Origin: Paenarthrobacter sp.
GTDB taxonomy: Bacteria > Actinomycetota > Actinomycetes > Actinomycetales > Micrococcaceae
Direction: 5' to 3'
Length of the DNA: 64,000 nucleotides
Assembly: GCA_031179305.1 (NCBI GenBank)
Contig: JAPSHX010000002.1
Location: 1 to 64,000 of the forward strand
Part shown: one piece after another, positions 30,939-39,200 of the stretch
Numbering within the stretch: the first letter of the stretch is position 1
Layout: each line of letters begins with the position of its first letter
Translations under genes and position numbers: made by a program
Notes under the pieces: model-generated
What the model was told of the DNA's origin: nothing
What the model saw: only the letters and a program-made list of their open reading frames with translations
Database searches by the model: none

Positions 30939-31001
30939 GCGTTGTGAGGCCCGCTTTGCGCGCCAAGGATGTCGCGGGGCGTAAAACGGGCCTCACAACG
31001 C
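30939..31001. repeat. 63-bp long inverted repeat
   Basis: Perfect 15-bp arms (GCGTTGTGAGGCCCG at 30939-30953 and its complement at 30987-31001) are continued inward by a second, imperfect 10-bp pairing around a loop of about 11 nt. It starts 2 bp after the DM13 stop. No T run follows on either strand, so it is not a standard intrinsic terminator; it may be a repetitive palindromic element. Confidence 0.75.
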
Positions 31002-31035
31002 AGGACGAAGCTCAGGGAGGACGTAGGATGTCATC

Positions 31036-31884
31036 ATGACTTCGCCGCTTCCCCGCCGCCTCGCACGTGTCCGGCCCGCCTCGCCGCAGGCACCGGACGA
31101 GCAATTCTTCGTGGCCAACGACTCCCCGGACTTCGACTCGGTCGCCGGAACACTGTGGACCGTGGTGGACTCCCCTTTCCCGGAATCGAGGGCGAATGCC
31201 AACAGTTCGGCCAGGGAGGGCTGGGAGCTTGGCGATGTGGTCAGCCAAGATGCGTTCACATTCCTGGCCCCGTCGGTACCTGTCAACGTCTTCGGCATGG
31301 CCCACAACACCGGTCAACCTGGCCGTGATCTACCTCCCCAGGCCTTCCACAAAGCAGCATCCAGCGTGATCGGGCCCGGCGAAGCAATCCAACTCAGCTC
31401 CACCGTGGGTTACGTGGACCCGGAAGCTGAACTGACCGTCGTCGTCGGGCGTGCCGGGCGAGGTTTGACCCTGGAAACGGCGAGGTCGGCCATCCTTGGA
31501 TACACCATCGGTAATGATGTCTCCGCCCGAGACCTCCAAAAGACCGACGAACTCTGGATCAGCGCCAAAAGCCAGGACACGTTCACGCCCGTCGGCCCCT
31601 GGATTGTCACTGACCTGGATGACTTGAACCTGGAAATCGGCATTGTCCACAACGGCCACGCCCTCAGGACCGCCGGTTCAGCTGATCTCGGCTGGAAAGT
31701 GGACGAGATCATGGTCTATCTGACCTCGTTCATGACCCTCCAACCCGGCGACCTCGTGCTCACAGGATTCCCGGCAGAGTGCGCGCGAATCCAGCCCGGC
31801 GACACCGTGGTGTGCAGGGTGGAAGGAATCGGCGAGCTTTACAACCCCGTCACCGGCGCTTCCTGGGAGGACCTGCCTGCATAG
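31036..31884 (+). CDS. Fumarylacetoacetate hydrolase-family protein
   Basis: A 282-residue protein with the FAH fold in its C-terminal two thirds. The metal-binding acidic residues lie in VDPEAELTVVVGR (E-x-E), with a further Asp in IGNDVSARDLQ; KSQDTFTPVGPWIV and LVLTGFPAECARIQPGD are family hallmarks. Members hydrolyse acylpyruvates or decarboxylate oxaloacetate or aromatic-ring-cleavage products. No aromatic pathway genes are adjacent, so the substrate is open. Confidence 0.9.
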   Translation: MTSPLPRRLARVRPASPQAPDEQFFVANDSPDFDSVAGTLWTVVDSPFPESRANANSSAREGWELGDVVSQDAFTFLAPSVPVNVFGMAHNTGQPGRDLPPQAFHKAASSVIGPGEAIQLSSTVGYVDPEAELTVVVGRAGRGLTLETARSAILGYTIGNDVSARDLQKTDELWISAKSQDTFTPVGPWIVTDLDDLNLEIGIVHNGHALRTAGSADLGWKVDEIMVYLTSFMTLQPGDLVLTGFPAECARIQPGDTVVCRVEGIGELYNPVTGASWEDLPA

Positions 31885-31902
31885 TGTGTCAGGCTTGACT
31901 CC

Positions 31903-32388
31903 ATGGAGATAGCTGCGGAGGCCACTGAGCTACGCCCTTCTCCCCCGGACAAGCCACCACGCAAGCGGCATCGCGTCGTCTTGAAGTACCCGGTAGTCCG
32001 GCAATTGGTCCGCTTCACCGGCGTTGGTGTCGTATGCACGGGGAGTTCCCTGGCCATCTATGCCTTGCTGCGTCCGTGGATTGATCCCCAACTGGCCAAC
32101 GCTGTGGCACTGATCCTGACGTCGCTGATGAACACGGCCCTGAATCGACGGCTGACGTTCAAGATCACGGGCCGTAAGAAGCGGACACAGGACCACCTGA
32201 GTGGAGTGATCGTGATCTGCATTGCGCTGATCATTACCGGCGGGAGCCTGGGCGTCCTGCACTTGCTCCGCCCGGAAGCCACCGTCACGGAGGAGCTCTG
32301 GACCACTACATTGTCCGGTTTCGTGGCCACGGCCGTTCGGTTTACCCTGTTGCGGCACTGGATTTTCCGGCGGGCCCGGCACGTATAG
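31903..32388 (+). CDS. GtrA-family membrane protein
   Basis: A 161-residue membrane protein with four predicted TMs and a basic, Pro-rich 30-residue N-terminus. The GtrA pattern is visible (LVRFTGVGVVCTGSSLAIYALL, LTSLMNTALNRRLTF, and the C-terminal VRFTLLRHWIF). GtrA proteins assist transfer of lipid-linked sugars or act in wall polysaccharide synthesis. It starts 18 bp after the FAH gene and may be cotranscribed without functional link. Confidence 0.87.
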   Translation: MEIAAEATELRPSPPDKPPRKRHRVVLKYPVVRQLVRFTGVGVVCTGSSLAIYALLRPWIDPQLANAVALILTSLMNTALNRRLTFKITGRKKRTQDHLSGVIVICIALIITGGSLGVLHLLRPEATVTEELWTTTLSGFVATAVRFTLLRHWIFRRARHV

Positions 32389-32406
32389 CCGGCCCGGCTG
32401 CCGGTT

Positions 32407-33573
32407 TTAGCCTGGCTGCGGAGCCGCCAGATTCCGGACACGTCCGACGGCGGTTTCCACGGCAACGGCTGCCTGTTCCAGTTCGGCGTCAGTGACAGTT
32501 GACGTGAAGCTGAAACGCACCGCAGTCTGTGCCGTTTCAGGGGTGATGCCGAGGGAAACCAGCACCGGCGAGGGCGCGTCCGATCCTGCCGCGCAGGCTG
32601 AGCCACTGGAACACACCACCCCAAGCCGCTCGAGCTCAAGCAGCACCGACTCGCCGCTGGTGCCCGGGAAGCAGAAAGAGGCTACTGAAGGCAGCCGATG
32701 GCTTCGGTGGCCCGTGAGCAAGGCGTCCGGAACGGTGGCGAGGACCTGATCGATGAACTGATTTCTCAGAGCGGAAACCCGCGCAGCCTGTTCGGGTTGC
32801 TCGGCGTGGGAGAGCCTTAGTGCCGTGGACAGTGCCACAGCTCCAGCCACGTTCTCCGTGCCCGAGCGCCTTGCCCTCTCCTGGCCCCCACCGTGAATCA
32901 GTGGTTCCACGCGGAGACGGCCCCTGGTGAACAGGACACCGGATCCCTTGGGCGCACCAAGTTTGTGTCCGGAAATACTCAATGCATCGACGCCAAGCGC
33001 TTTGACGTCCAGCGGCAACCATCCGGCGGCCTGCACCGCGTCAGTATGGAAAGGCACGCCGTGTTCCCGTGACACTGTCGCCAAGGCAGCGATCGGCTGG
33101 ATGGTTCCGATCTCATTGTTCGCGTACATGATGCTCACCAACGCCGTTTCGGGCCTTATTGCCGCCCGCAGGTCGTCGATCGACACCAGACCTTCTCCAT
33201 CGACCGCAAGCACATCCACGGCGAACCCGTGCACTCGTTCCAGGTAGCGGGCCGACTCTTCCACCGCGGGATGCTCGATTGCGCTGATGACCACCCTGTT
33301 CAGCGAAGGGTCGGCCGCCTGACGGGCCAGCGCAATGCCCTTCACGGCAAGATTGTCCGCTTCCGTGCCTCCGGAGGTGAAGGTCACCTCGCCGGCACGG
33401 CAGTTCAGGACCTTCGCGACGGCGGAACGGGCACCTGCGAGCGCAGCTGCTGCCGCTTCGCCCAGGCTGTGATGGCTGGAGGGGTTGCCGAACTCGCCGC
33501 TCAGATAAGGCCACATGGCTTCGAGAGCCTCGCGGCGGACCGGAGTGGTGGCTGCGGCGTCAAGGAAGATCAT
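32407..33573 (-). CDS. Cysteine desulfurase (NifS/IscS-like) of the NAD operon
   Basis: PLP enzyme of 388 residues that releases sulfur from cysteine for Fe-S assembly. The fold-type I core begins with IFLDAAATTPVR, the PLP lysine is in SISGHKLGAPKG and the active-site Cys loop is CSSGSACAAGSDAPSPVL. It is the last gene of nadA-nadB-nadC, 13 nt after nadC. In this setting it most likely supplies sulfur for the [4Fe-4S] cluster of quinolinate synthase NadA, as known for nad-linked NifS proteins in other bacteria. Confidence 0.93.
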   Translation of the reverse strand: MIFLDAAATTPVRREALEAMWPYLSGEFGNPSSHHSLGEAAAAALAGARSAVAKVLNCRAGEVTFTSGGTEADNLAVKGIALARQAADPSLNRVVISAIEHPAVEESARYLERVHGFAVDVLAVDGEGLVSIDDLRAAIRPETALVSIMYANNEIGTIQPIAALATVSREHGVPFHTDAVQAAGWLPLDVKALGVDALSISGHKLGAPKGSGVLFTRGRLRVEPLIHGGGQERARRSGTENVAGAVALSTALRLSHAEQPEQAARVSALRNQFIDQVLATVPDALLTGHRSHRLPSVASFCFPGTSGESVLLELERLGVVCSSGSACAAGSDAPSPVLVSLGITPETAQTAVRFSFTSTVTDAELEQAAVAVETAVGRVRNLAAPQPG

Positions 33574-33586
33574 GGCGGAAACGCCT

Positions 33587-34465
33587 TCAGTTCTGTGTGG
33601 CTTTGAGTTCGATGTCGAGGCCGAGGTCGAGCGCGCTTACGCTGTGCGTCAGGCCTCCGATGGAGATGACGTCCACGCCCGTCGAAGCGATTTCGGTGAC
33701 AGTGTTGATGTTCACGTTGCCGCTCGCTTCCACGATAGCCCGCCCGTCCACCTGCTTGACACCGGCCCGGAGCTCGTCGACGGAGAAGTTGTCCAGCATG
33801 ATGGTGTCCACGCCGGCCGCCAGCACCGGCTCAATCTGCTCGGCCCTGTCCACTTCAACTTCGAAGTGGGTGGTGTGGCCCAGCTGGGCTTTGGCGGCAA
33901 CCAGCAATTCGGTCAGCTTGCTGGAGTCGCCTCCGGTCATGACGGCCAGGTGGTTGTCCTTGGCCAGAACGGCATCGGAAAGGCTGTAGCGGTGGTTCGC
34001 TCCCCCACCGCAGCGCACGGCGTAACGTTCCAGGACACGAAGGCCGGGCGTGGTCTTGCGGGTATCAGTGATCCGCGCTCGCGTCCCTTCCACGAGCTTT
34101 ACGAATTCTGCGGTCTTGGTGGCGATGGCACTCATCCGCTGCACCAGGTTCAGGCCCACCCTTTCGGCAAGCAGCACTGAGCGGGCCCTGCCACTGACCC
34201 GCGCGAGGTGGGTTCCGGCGTCGAACACTTCTCCATCAGCGAGCAGCAGCTCAACCTCGGTGTCCGGGTCCACAAGCTTCATGGCATCGCGGAAAACCGT
34301 ACCGCCGCTGAAGACACCGGGGACGCGCGCATTCAGCACGGCATCCGCCCGGGCGTCGGCGGGGATCAGCAGTTGTGAGGTGATGTCGCCGCTGGGTGCA
34401 TCCTCCGCGAATGCCCGTTCCAGGATGTCCCGGACGGGGGCTGCGGGGAGGGTCAGGTTAGTCAT
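33587..34465 (-). CDS. nadC: Nicotinate-nucleotide pyrophosphorylase (quinolinate PRTase)
   Basis: Third step of de novo NAD synthesis: quinolinate plus PRPP to nicotinate mononucleotide and CO2. The type II PRTase barrel is recognisable: TDTRKTTPGLRVLERYAVRCGGG binds quinolinate, and HFEVEVDRAEQIEPVLAAGVDTIMLDN and EASGNVNINTV form the phosphoribosyl site. 292 residues, the normal length. Its start overlaps the end of nadB by 8 nt, so translation is probably coupled. Confidence 0.96.
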   Translation of the reverse strand: MTNLTLPAAPVRDILERAFAEDAPSGDITSQLLIPADARADAVLNARVPGVFSGGTVFRDAMKLVDPDTEVELLLADGEVFDAGTHLARVSGRARSVLLAERVGLNLVQRMSAIATKTAEFVKLVEGTRARITDTRKTTPGLRVLERYAVRCGGGANHRYSLSDAVLAKDNHLAVMTGGDSSKLTELLVAAKAQLGHTTHFEVEVDRAEQIEPVLAAGVDTIMLDNFSVDELRAGVKQVDGRAIVEASGNVNINTVTEIASTGVDVISIGGLTHSVSALDLGLDIELKATQN

Positions 34466-36347
34466 GGACGAGGCTCGCTTTCCGGCTCATGGTGTAACGC
34501 TTGTCAAAATCCTCGACGGCGGGTGGTTCTTTCACGCCGTCACTGCGGTAATGCGCCCCCAGCGACTCCCGCCGCTCGCGGGCAGCGTGGACGAGCAACT
34601 GTGCCGCCAACAGCAGGTTGGAATCCTCATGCTCCCGGACATCAAGGGAATCCGGCACATTCAGCGGCATAACATCACCCGCCCAAGCAGCCAAAGAGAC
34701 ACCAGCCTCTCGAAGCAGGCCGCCATGACGCAAAACCCCGGCCTTTGCAGTCATCAACCGCCGCAAAGCCCCCCGCGAAAACACCCCCGCCTGCCCAAAG
34801 GACGTCTCACGAACACCCGGCCCGGGCAAAGACTCAAACTCCCAAGAAACAGGACCCGGCACAGGATCCATTTCCAAGACCGAACCCAATAGCGGCGCCG
34901 GAGGCCCCGACAGCCGACGTCCGCTGTCAACAAACGGTAGTTCCGGAGGTCCCGACAGCGCCGTTGTCGCGTGAGAGCTGGCGTTTTGGTGGTCGGCTGG
35001 CGGGGTCCCGGCAGCGTGCGTAAAAGCGAGGCCGCCCGCGGCCGAGTTAGCACGCAGAGGGACTCCGTTAGTCGACCCGAGGAACCCCTCAACAGCCCGC
35101 CGCCCGAAAACGAGACCTTCCAGCAGGGAGTTGCTCGCCAGCCGGTTGGCACCTTGGACTCCGGTACAGGCAACCTCGCCGGCTGCCAGCAATCCGGGAA
35201 CAGATGTCCGGCCGTGAAGGTCTGTGACCACGCCGCCCATCCAGTAGTGGGCTGCGGGTGCTACGGGAACAAGTTGCCGGGTCCAGTCGACACCGGCTTG
35301 GCGCGTCCGTTTGCTGAGGGTGGGAAACCGCTTCGCCAGGAAGCCTTGCCCGCGCTGTTCTTCGATCACGGTGGCGTCGAGGAAAACGTGGCCGTTGGGG
35401 TCGCCGAGTTTTGCCAGATGCAGGGCGATGCTGCGGGAGACGACGTCCCGGGGCGCTAGTTCTGCATCAGGGTGATAGTCAGGCATGAACCGGTGCCCGT
35501 TGGCGTCGATCAGGACGGCACCTTCGCCCCGCACTGCTTCGGAGATCAGCAGGGGGTCTGTGTTCCCTTCTGCTTCCCTGGCCGCAGCCGGGATCACCAT
35601 GCACGTGGGGTGGAACTGGAAGAATTCAAGGTCCGCAACGGCGGCTCCTACACGCCATGCGAGCGCCAAACCATCCGCTGTGGCAACCGCAGGATTGGTG
35701 GTTTGGGCAAAAAGCTGCCCGGCTCCGCCCGTGGCGAGCAGGACGGAGTCGCCGTGGACGCCGAGGTGGCGTCCGTCGTGGAGGAAATTCGCTCCCACGA
35801 CGCGGCCGCCCTGCGGCCCGCCCAGCGAGAGCGATGTGACTTGGGCGTGCCCGATGACCTGGATCTTGCCTGCGGCTTGGAAATCCAGGACTGTCATGAT
35901 CAGCGCGGCCGCCACCCCGGCACCGGTGGCATCGCCGCCGGCGTGCAGGATCCGCGGAGCTGAGTGGGCAGCTTCGAGACCCAAGGCGGGGTCGCCGTCG
36001 TCGTCGAGGTCGAACTGCACGCCGAACCGTCCCAGCCCCGCGATGTCCAACCGCGCCTCGGTACACAACACCTGTACAGCTTCTTCGTTGCAGTGGCCTG
36101 CCCCGGCTTTGAGGGTGTCAGCGATGTGCGCAGCCACCGTGTCACCGGGGGCCGGCTCGTCCAACACGGCGGAGATCCCACCCTGGGCGTAGTAGGTGTT
36201 GCTGTCGGCAAGCGCACCCTTGGTCAGCAGCACCACTTCCGCGCCGGCTTCCGCAGCAAGCAGCGCGGAGTACAGTCCTGCGATTCCGCTTCCGACGACG
36301 ATCAACCGCTTGGGGGCAGGCCCTCCAGCAACGCTCGCTGTAGTCAT
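34458..36347 (-). CDS. nadB: L-aspartate oxidase
   Basis: FAD enzyme that oxidises L-aspartate to iminoaspartate, the substrate of NadA. FAD-binding VVGSGIAGLYSALLAAE lies at the N-terminus; the capping domain has FHPTCM and ISEAVRGEGAVL; GVQGANRLASNSLLEGLVFGRRA closes the flavin domain. At 629 residues it is about 90 longer than usual. The extra part (about 425-515) is a Pro/Ser/Gly-rich insertion between the flavin domain and the C-terminal three-helix domain, with a repeated SGPP motif. From about residue 495 to the end the codons shift to G/T third positions, unlike the rest of the operon. It starts 70 nt after the nadA stop. Confidence 0.95.
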   Translation of the reverse strand: MTTASVAGGPAPKRLIVVGSGIAGLYSALLAAEAGAEVVLLTKGALADSNTYYAQGGISAVLDEPAPGDTVAAHIADTLKAGAGHCNEEAVQVLCTEARLDIAGLGRFGVQFDLDDDGDPALGLEAAHSAPRILHAGGDATGAGVAAALIMTVLDFQAAGKIQVIGHAQVTSLSLGGPQGGRVVGANFLHDGRHLGVHGDSVLLATGGAGQLFAQTTNPAVATADGLALAWRVGAAVADLEFFQFHPTCMVIPAAAREAEGNTDPLLISEAVRGEGAVLIDANGHRFMPDYHPDAELAPRDVVSRSIALHLAKLGDPNGHVFLDATVIEEQRGQGFLAKRFPTLSKRTRQAGVDWTRQLVPVAPAAHYWMGGVVTDLHGRTSVPGLLAAGEVACTGVQGANRLASNSLLEGLVFGRRAVEGFLGSTNGVPLRANSAAGGLAFTHAAGTPPADHQNASSHATTALSGPPELPFVDSGRRLSGPPAPLLGSVLEMDPVPGPVSWEFESLPGPGVRETSFGQAGVFSRGALRRLMTAKAGVLRHGGLLREAGVSLAAWAGDVMPLNVPDSLDVREHEDSNLLLAAQLLVHAARERRESLGAHYRSDGVKEPPAVEDFDKRYTMSRKASLVHD

Positions 36348-36417
36348 GTGAGGCTCGATTCGGCTAGTCCGGTGTGAAGTGCCTGTTTAGGTGTGCTGGT
36401 TGGGTGTGCCGGCTTGC

Positions 36418-37725
36418 TTAGGCAGGCTTGGCTGCCAGCATGCGCTCCAGCGCAATCTTGGCGTTTTCCTGCACGGAGTCGTCCACAGTAATGCGGTTGA
36501 CGATGCGTCCTTCCACGAGTTCCTCCAAGACCCAGGCGAGGTAGCCGGGGTGGATGCGGTACATGGTGGAGCACGGGCAAATCACGGGATCGAGGCAGAA
36601 GATGGTGTGCTGCGGGTTTTCGGCGGCGAGCCGGTTCACCATGTTGATCTCGGTACCGATGGCGAACGTGGTGGGTTCGGTGGCGGCGGCGATGGCCTTC
36701 TTGATGAAGTCGGTGGAACCGGCGGAGTCTGCGGCGTCCACTACCTCCATGGGGCACTCAGGGTGGACGATCACGTTGACGCCCGGGAAGTCCACACGGG
36801 CTTTTTCGATCTGGCCCACATTGAAGCGCTTGTGCACTGAGCAGAAACCGTGCCACAGGATGACGCGGGAGTCCAACAGCGCTTGTTCGTCGTAGCCGCC
36901 GAGTTCCTTGCGCGGGTTCCACATGGGCATCTGTTCAAGCGGGACGCCCAGTGCCTTGGCGGTGTTGCGGCCCAAGTGCTGATCGGGGAAGAACAGGACC
37001 CGCTGACCGCGCTCGAAGGCCCATTCCAGGACCACTTTGGCGTTGGACGAGGTGCAGACAATCCCGCCATTCCTTCCACAGAACGCTTTTAGCGCAGCCG
37101 AAGAGTTCATGTACGTGACGGGGATAACGGGTACCCGGCCTGATGCGTCCGGCTCGGTACCGAAGATCTCCTCGAGCTGCTCCCAGCATTCCTCCACAGA
37201 GTCTTCATCTGCCATGTCCGCCATGGAGCAGCCCGCAGCGAGGTTCGGCAGGATCACTGCCTGTTCAGGCGTTGAGAGGATGTCCGCTGTTTCGGCCATG
37301 AAGTGGACCCCGCAGAAGATGATTGCTTCGGCGTCGGGCTTGGTCAGTGCGGCGTTGGCCAGCTGGAACGAGTCGCCGACGAAGTCTGCGTATTGGATGA
37401 CTTCGTCGCGCTGGTAGAAGTGGCCCAGAATGACTGCGCGGTCCCCGAGTGTCGCTTTGGCGGCCCGGATGCGGGCGTCAAGTTCGGCGTCGGTGGCTTT
37501 CTTGTACTCTTCCGGCAGCTGGCCTTGGCGCGGCGTGGCCTTGGGCGCAACGTCGTCGCTTGAGGCGCCTGGGCCGTACGCGGGCTCACCAGCGAGGGAC
37601 TCGGCAAGGTCGTACTCCCATGGGCCCCTGGCCAAGGCCGGGCTGCACGTGGACCCTGCGCGGGAGAGGCCCTTCTCGGCTTCTTCGCGAGTGATCAGCT
37701 GGACGGCAGTGTTGACGCTGCTCAT
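36418..37725 (-). CDS. nadA: Quinolinate synthase A
   Basis: [4Fe-4S] enzyme that condenses iminoaspartate with dihydroxyacetone phosphate to quinolinate. Candidate cluster and active-site cysteines are in IIFCGVHFMAETAD, WHGFCSVHKRF and VICPCSTMYRIHP. An extra N-terminal region of about 80 residues precedes the core, as in other long actinobacterial NadA proteins. The start ATG overlaps the TGA of the upstream NrtR-like gene (ATGA), so the regulator and nadA are translated from one message. Confidence 0.96.
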   Translation of the reverse strand: MSSVNTAVQLITREEAEKGLSRAGSTCSPALARGPWEYDLAESLAGEPAYGPGASSDDVAPKATPRQGQLPEEYKKATDAELDARIRAAKATLGDRAVILGHFYQRDEVIQYADFVGDSFQLANAALTKPDAEAIIFCGVHFMAETADILSTPEQAVILPNLAAGCSMADMADEDSVEECWEQLEEIFGTEPDASGRVPVIPVTYMNSSAALKAFCGRNGGIVCTSSNAKVVLEWAFERGQRVLFFPDQHLGRNTAKALGVPLEQMPMWNPRKELGGYDEQALLDSRVILWHGFCSVHKRFNVGQIEKARVDFPGVNVIVHPECPMEVVDAADSAGSTDFIKKAIAAATEPTTFAIGTEINMVNRLAAENPQHTIFCLDPVICPCSTMYRIHPGYLAWVLEELVEGRIVNRITVDDSVQENAKIALERMLAAKPA

Positions 37726-38432
37726 GGTGTACTCCTGTTATCTGGCCCGAGGCCGGGCGTGCCGGTGAAGCGGTAGAGGCGTGGTGGGCGGTGTTTTCCG
37801 CCTTGGAGGTATTCACCGGTTTCTTCGATTTCCGGTGTTGCCTTGACGTGCCTGCGGAAGTTTGCGGGATCGAGCTGTCGGTCCAGCACGGCCTCGTAGA
37901 CTTCGCGGACTTGGGCGAGCGTGAAGAACTCTCCCAGCAGGTGGTACGCGATGGACCCGTAAGCCATCTTGTTGCGGAGCCGCCACAGGGCGTAGTCCAC
38001 GATTGCGTTGTGGTCAAAGGCCAGCTCGCCGAGCCGGTCTGCCCGGAACCAGCGCACATTCTCGGATTCGTCAGCGAGGGCGGCCTCGGTGGGTTGGACC
38101 AAAGCCCAGTACACGATGGACACGACCCGCTGGGTGGGTGACCTGTGGAGGCCGCCGAAAGCGTAGAGCTGTTCAAGGTAGTGCGGAGTGAGTCCCGTGG
38201 TCTCCCGAAGGTTCCGCGACGCTGCGTCCTGCAGCGATTCGTCGTGGGCCAATGGCCCGCCGGGGAGCGCCCACATGTCTTTGTAAGGCTCGCGGATGCG
38301 GCGGACCAGTGGTAGCCACAGCGTGGGACGCCCGGATTTTTCGCTGGGGCGGAGTGCGAAGATCACCGTTGAAATAGCCAACGACGGCGGCGCGAGACGC
38401 CGCTCGGCGACGTTTGCTGAGCTGGTATTCAC
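37722..38432 (-). CDS. nrtR: NrtR-type Nudix-related transcriptional regulator of NAD synthesis
   Basis: A 236-residue protein with an N-terminal Nudix-fold domain and a C-terminal winged-helix domain (LLGEFFTLAQVREVYEAVL, DPANFRRHVK), the NrtR/NiaQ arrangement in which the Nudix domain senses ADP-ribose or related NAD metabolites. The Nudix box (GGPLAHDESLQDAASRNLRETTGL region) has Asn and Thr where the catalytic REUXEE glutamates should be, consistent with a sensor that no longer hydrolyses. GTG at 38432 is preferred because GAGG lies 8 nt upstream; a GTG three codons earlier is possible. It heads the nad operon and sits 53 bp downstream of a 31-bp palindrome. Confidence 0.87.
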   Translation of the reverse strand: MNTSSANVAERRLAPPSLAISTVIFALRPSEKSGRPTLWLPLVRRIREPYKDMWALPGGPLAHDESLQDAASRNLRETTGLTPHYLEQLYAFGGLHRSPTQRVVSIVYWALVQPTEAALADESENVRWFRADRLGELAFDHNAIVDYALWRLRNKMAYGSIAYHLLGEFFTLAQVREVYEAVLDRQLDPANFRRHVKATPEIEETGEYLQGGKHRPPRLYRFTGTPGLGPDNRSTP

Positions 38433-38484
38433 GGCGTTCACCTCGCTTCATCGCCGTCCCGAACGCTCCTCGTAGAGCGGGAGT

Positions 38485-38515
38485 ATTAGTTAAAGTCACC
38501 TTGACTAGAACTAAT
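38485..38515 (-). promoter_or_regulatory. 31-bp palindrome, candidate NrtR operator
   Basis: Outer arms ATTAGTT (38485-38491) and AACTAAT (38509-38515) and inner arms AGTCA (38494-38498) and TGACT (38502-38506) share one centre at 38500, so only a few central and linker bases break the symmetry. On the minus strand a -10-like TAATAC overlaps one end. Size, symmetry and position fit an operator for the NrtR-like protein encoded next. Confidence 0.72.
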
Positions 38516-38552
38516 GGTACGGCTCAACAAGTAGTTAGCAAAATGCTTTGTG

Positions 38553-39026
38553 TCACACCTGCTTCACGGCCGCCTCCAGCAGCGGCAAGGTACGCCCTTG
38601 AATATGGCTGTTCAGGACAATGACCGACGAGCACCGGACTACAGACTTGGTGGCGATCATGGCATCGAGCACGCGCTGCATATCCGGGTTGGACCGAGCC
38701 GCGATCCTGACCATGAGGTCGGAGTTTCCCGTGACCGTGTGGACCTCAATAATTTCCGGGATGGCACTCAGGCTTTCAATGATGGCGTCGTGGCCAATCT
38801 CCTGCGTGATGGTCACCGAGCAAAAGGCCACCACCGGAAATCCGAAATTGGCCGGGTCCGGCTGCGGAACCCAGGAGCCAATGACCCCACTCTCAATCAT
38901 TCGGTCAATCCGGGACTGCACCGTCGCCCTGGCAACCCTGAGCACACGGGAGGCCTCCAGCACTGAGGATCGCGGTGAATCAGTGAAGAAACGTACAATT
39001 TTTGCATCAAGCGCATCGACCAGCAT
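38553..39026 (-). CDS. Lrp/AsnC-family transcriptional regulator
   Basis: A 157-residue regulator with an N-terminal helix-turn-helix (SVLEASRVLRVARATVQSRIDRMIESGVI) and a C-terminal RAM ligand-binding domain (VHTVTGNSDLMVRIAARS). ATG at 39026 has AGGAAC just upstream; the TTG one codon earlier is less likely. It is divergent from an amino-acid permease with 174 bp between starts, the usual arrangement for an Lrp-type regulator and its transporter target. A 6-bp dyad CATCAC/GTGATG (39056-39061, 39078-39083) lies between, too weak to call an operator. Confidence 0.92.
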   Translation of the reverse strand: MLVDALDAKIVRFFTDSPRSSVLEASRVLRVARATVQSRIDRMIESGVIGSWVPQPDPANFGFPVVAFCSVTITQEIGHDAIIESLSAIPEIIEVHTVTGNSDLMVRIAARSNPDMQRVLDAMIATKSVVRCSSVIVLNSHIQGRTLPLLEAAVKQV

Positions 39027-39200
39027 CAAAGTTCCTGTCCCCGGGGATCCGTACCCATCACATCGCTACAGCAAAAAGTGATGTATCTTACAAACTGCGA
39101 GAATTATTCCACGGCTCTTGCTGCGTCGTCGACGCCTGCGTGCCAAGCCCAAGAGGCCAGCACGCCAAACCAGCATGTAATCCATAGAAGGTAGACACGT

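Noticed and set aside
39056-39083. CATCAC/GTGATG dyad as an Lrp operator
   Set aside because: Only 6-bp arms with a 16-bp spacer; expected by chance in a 174-bp region.
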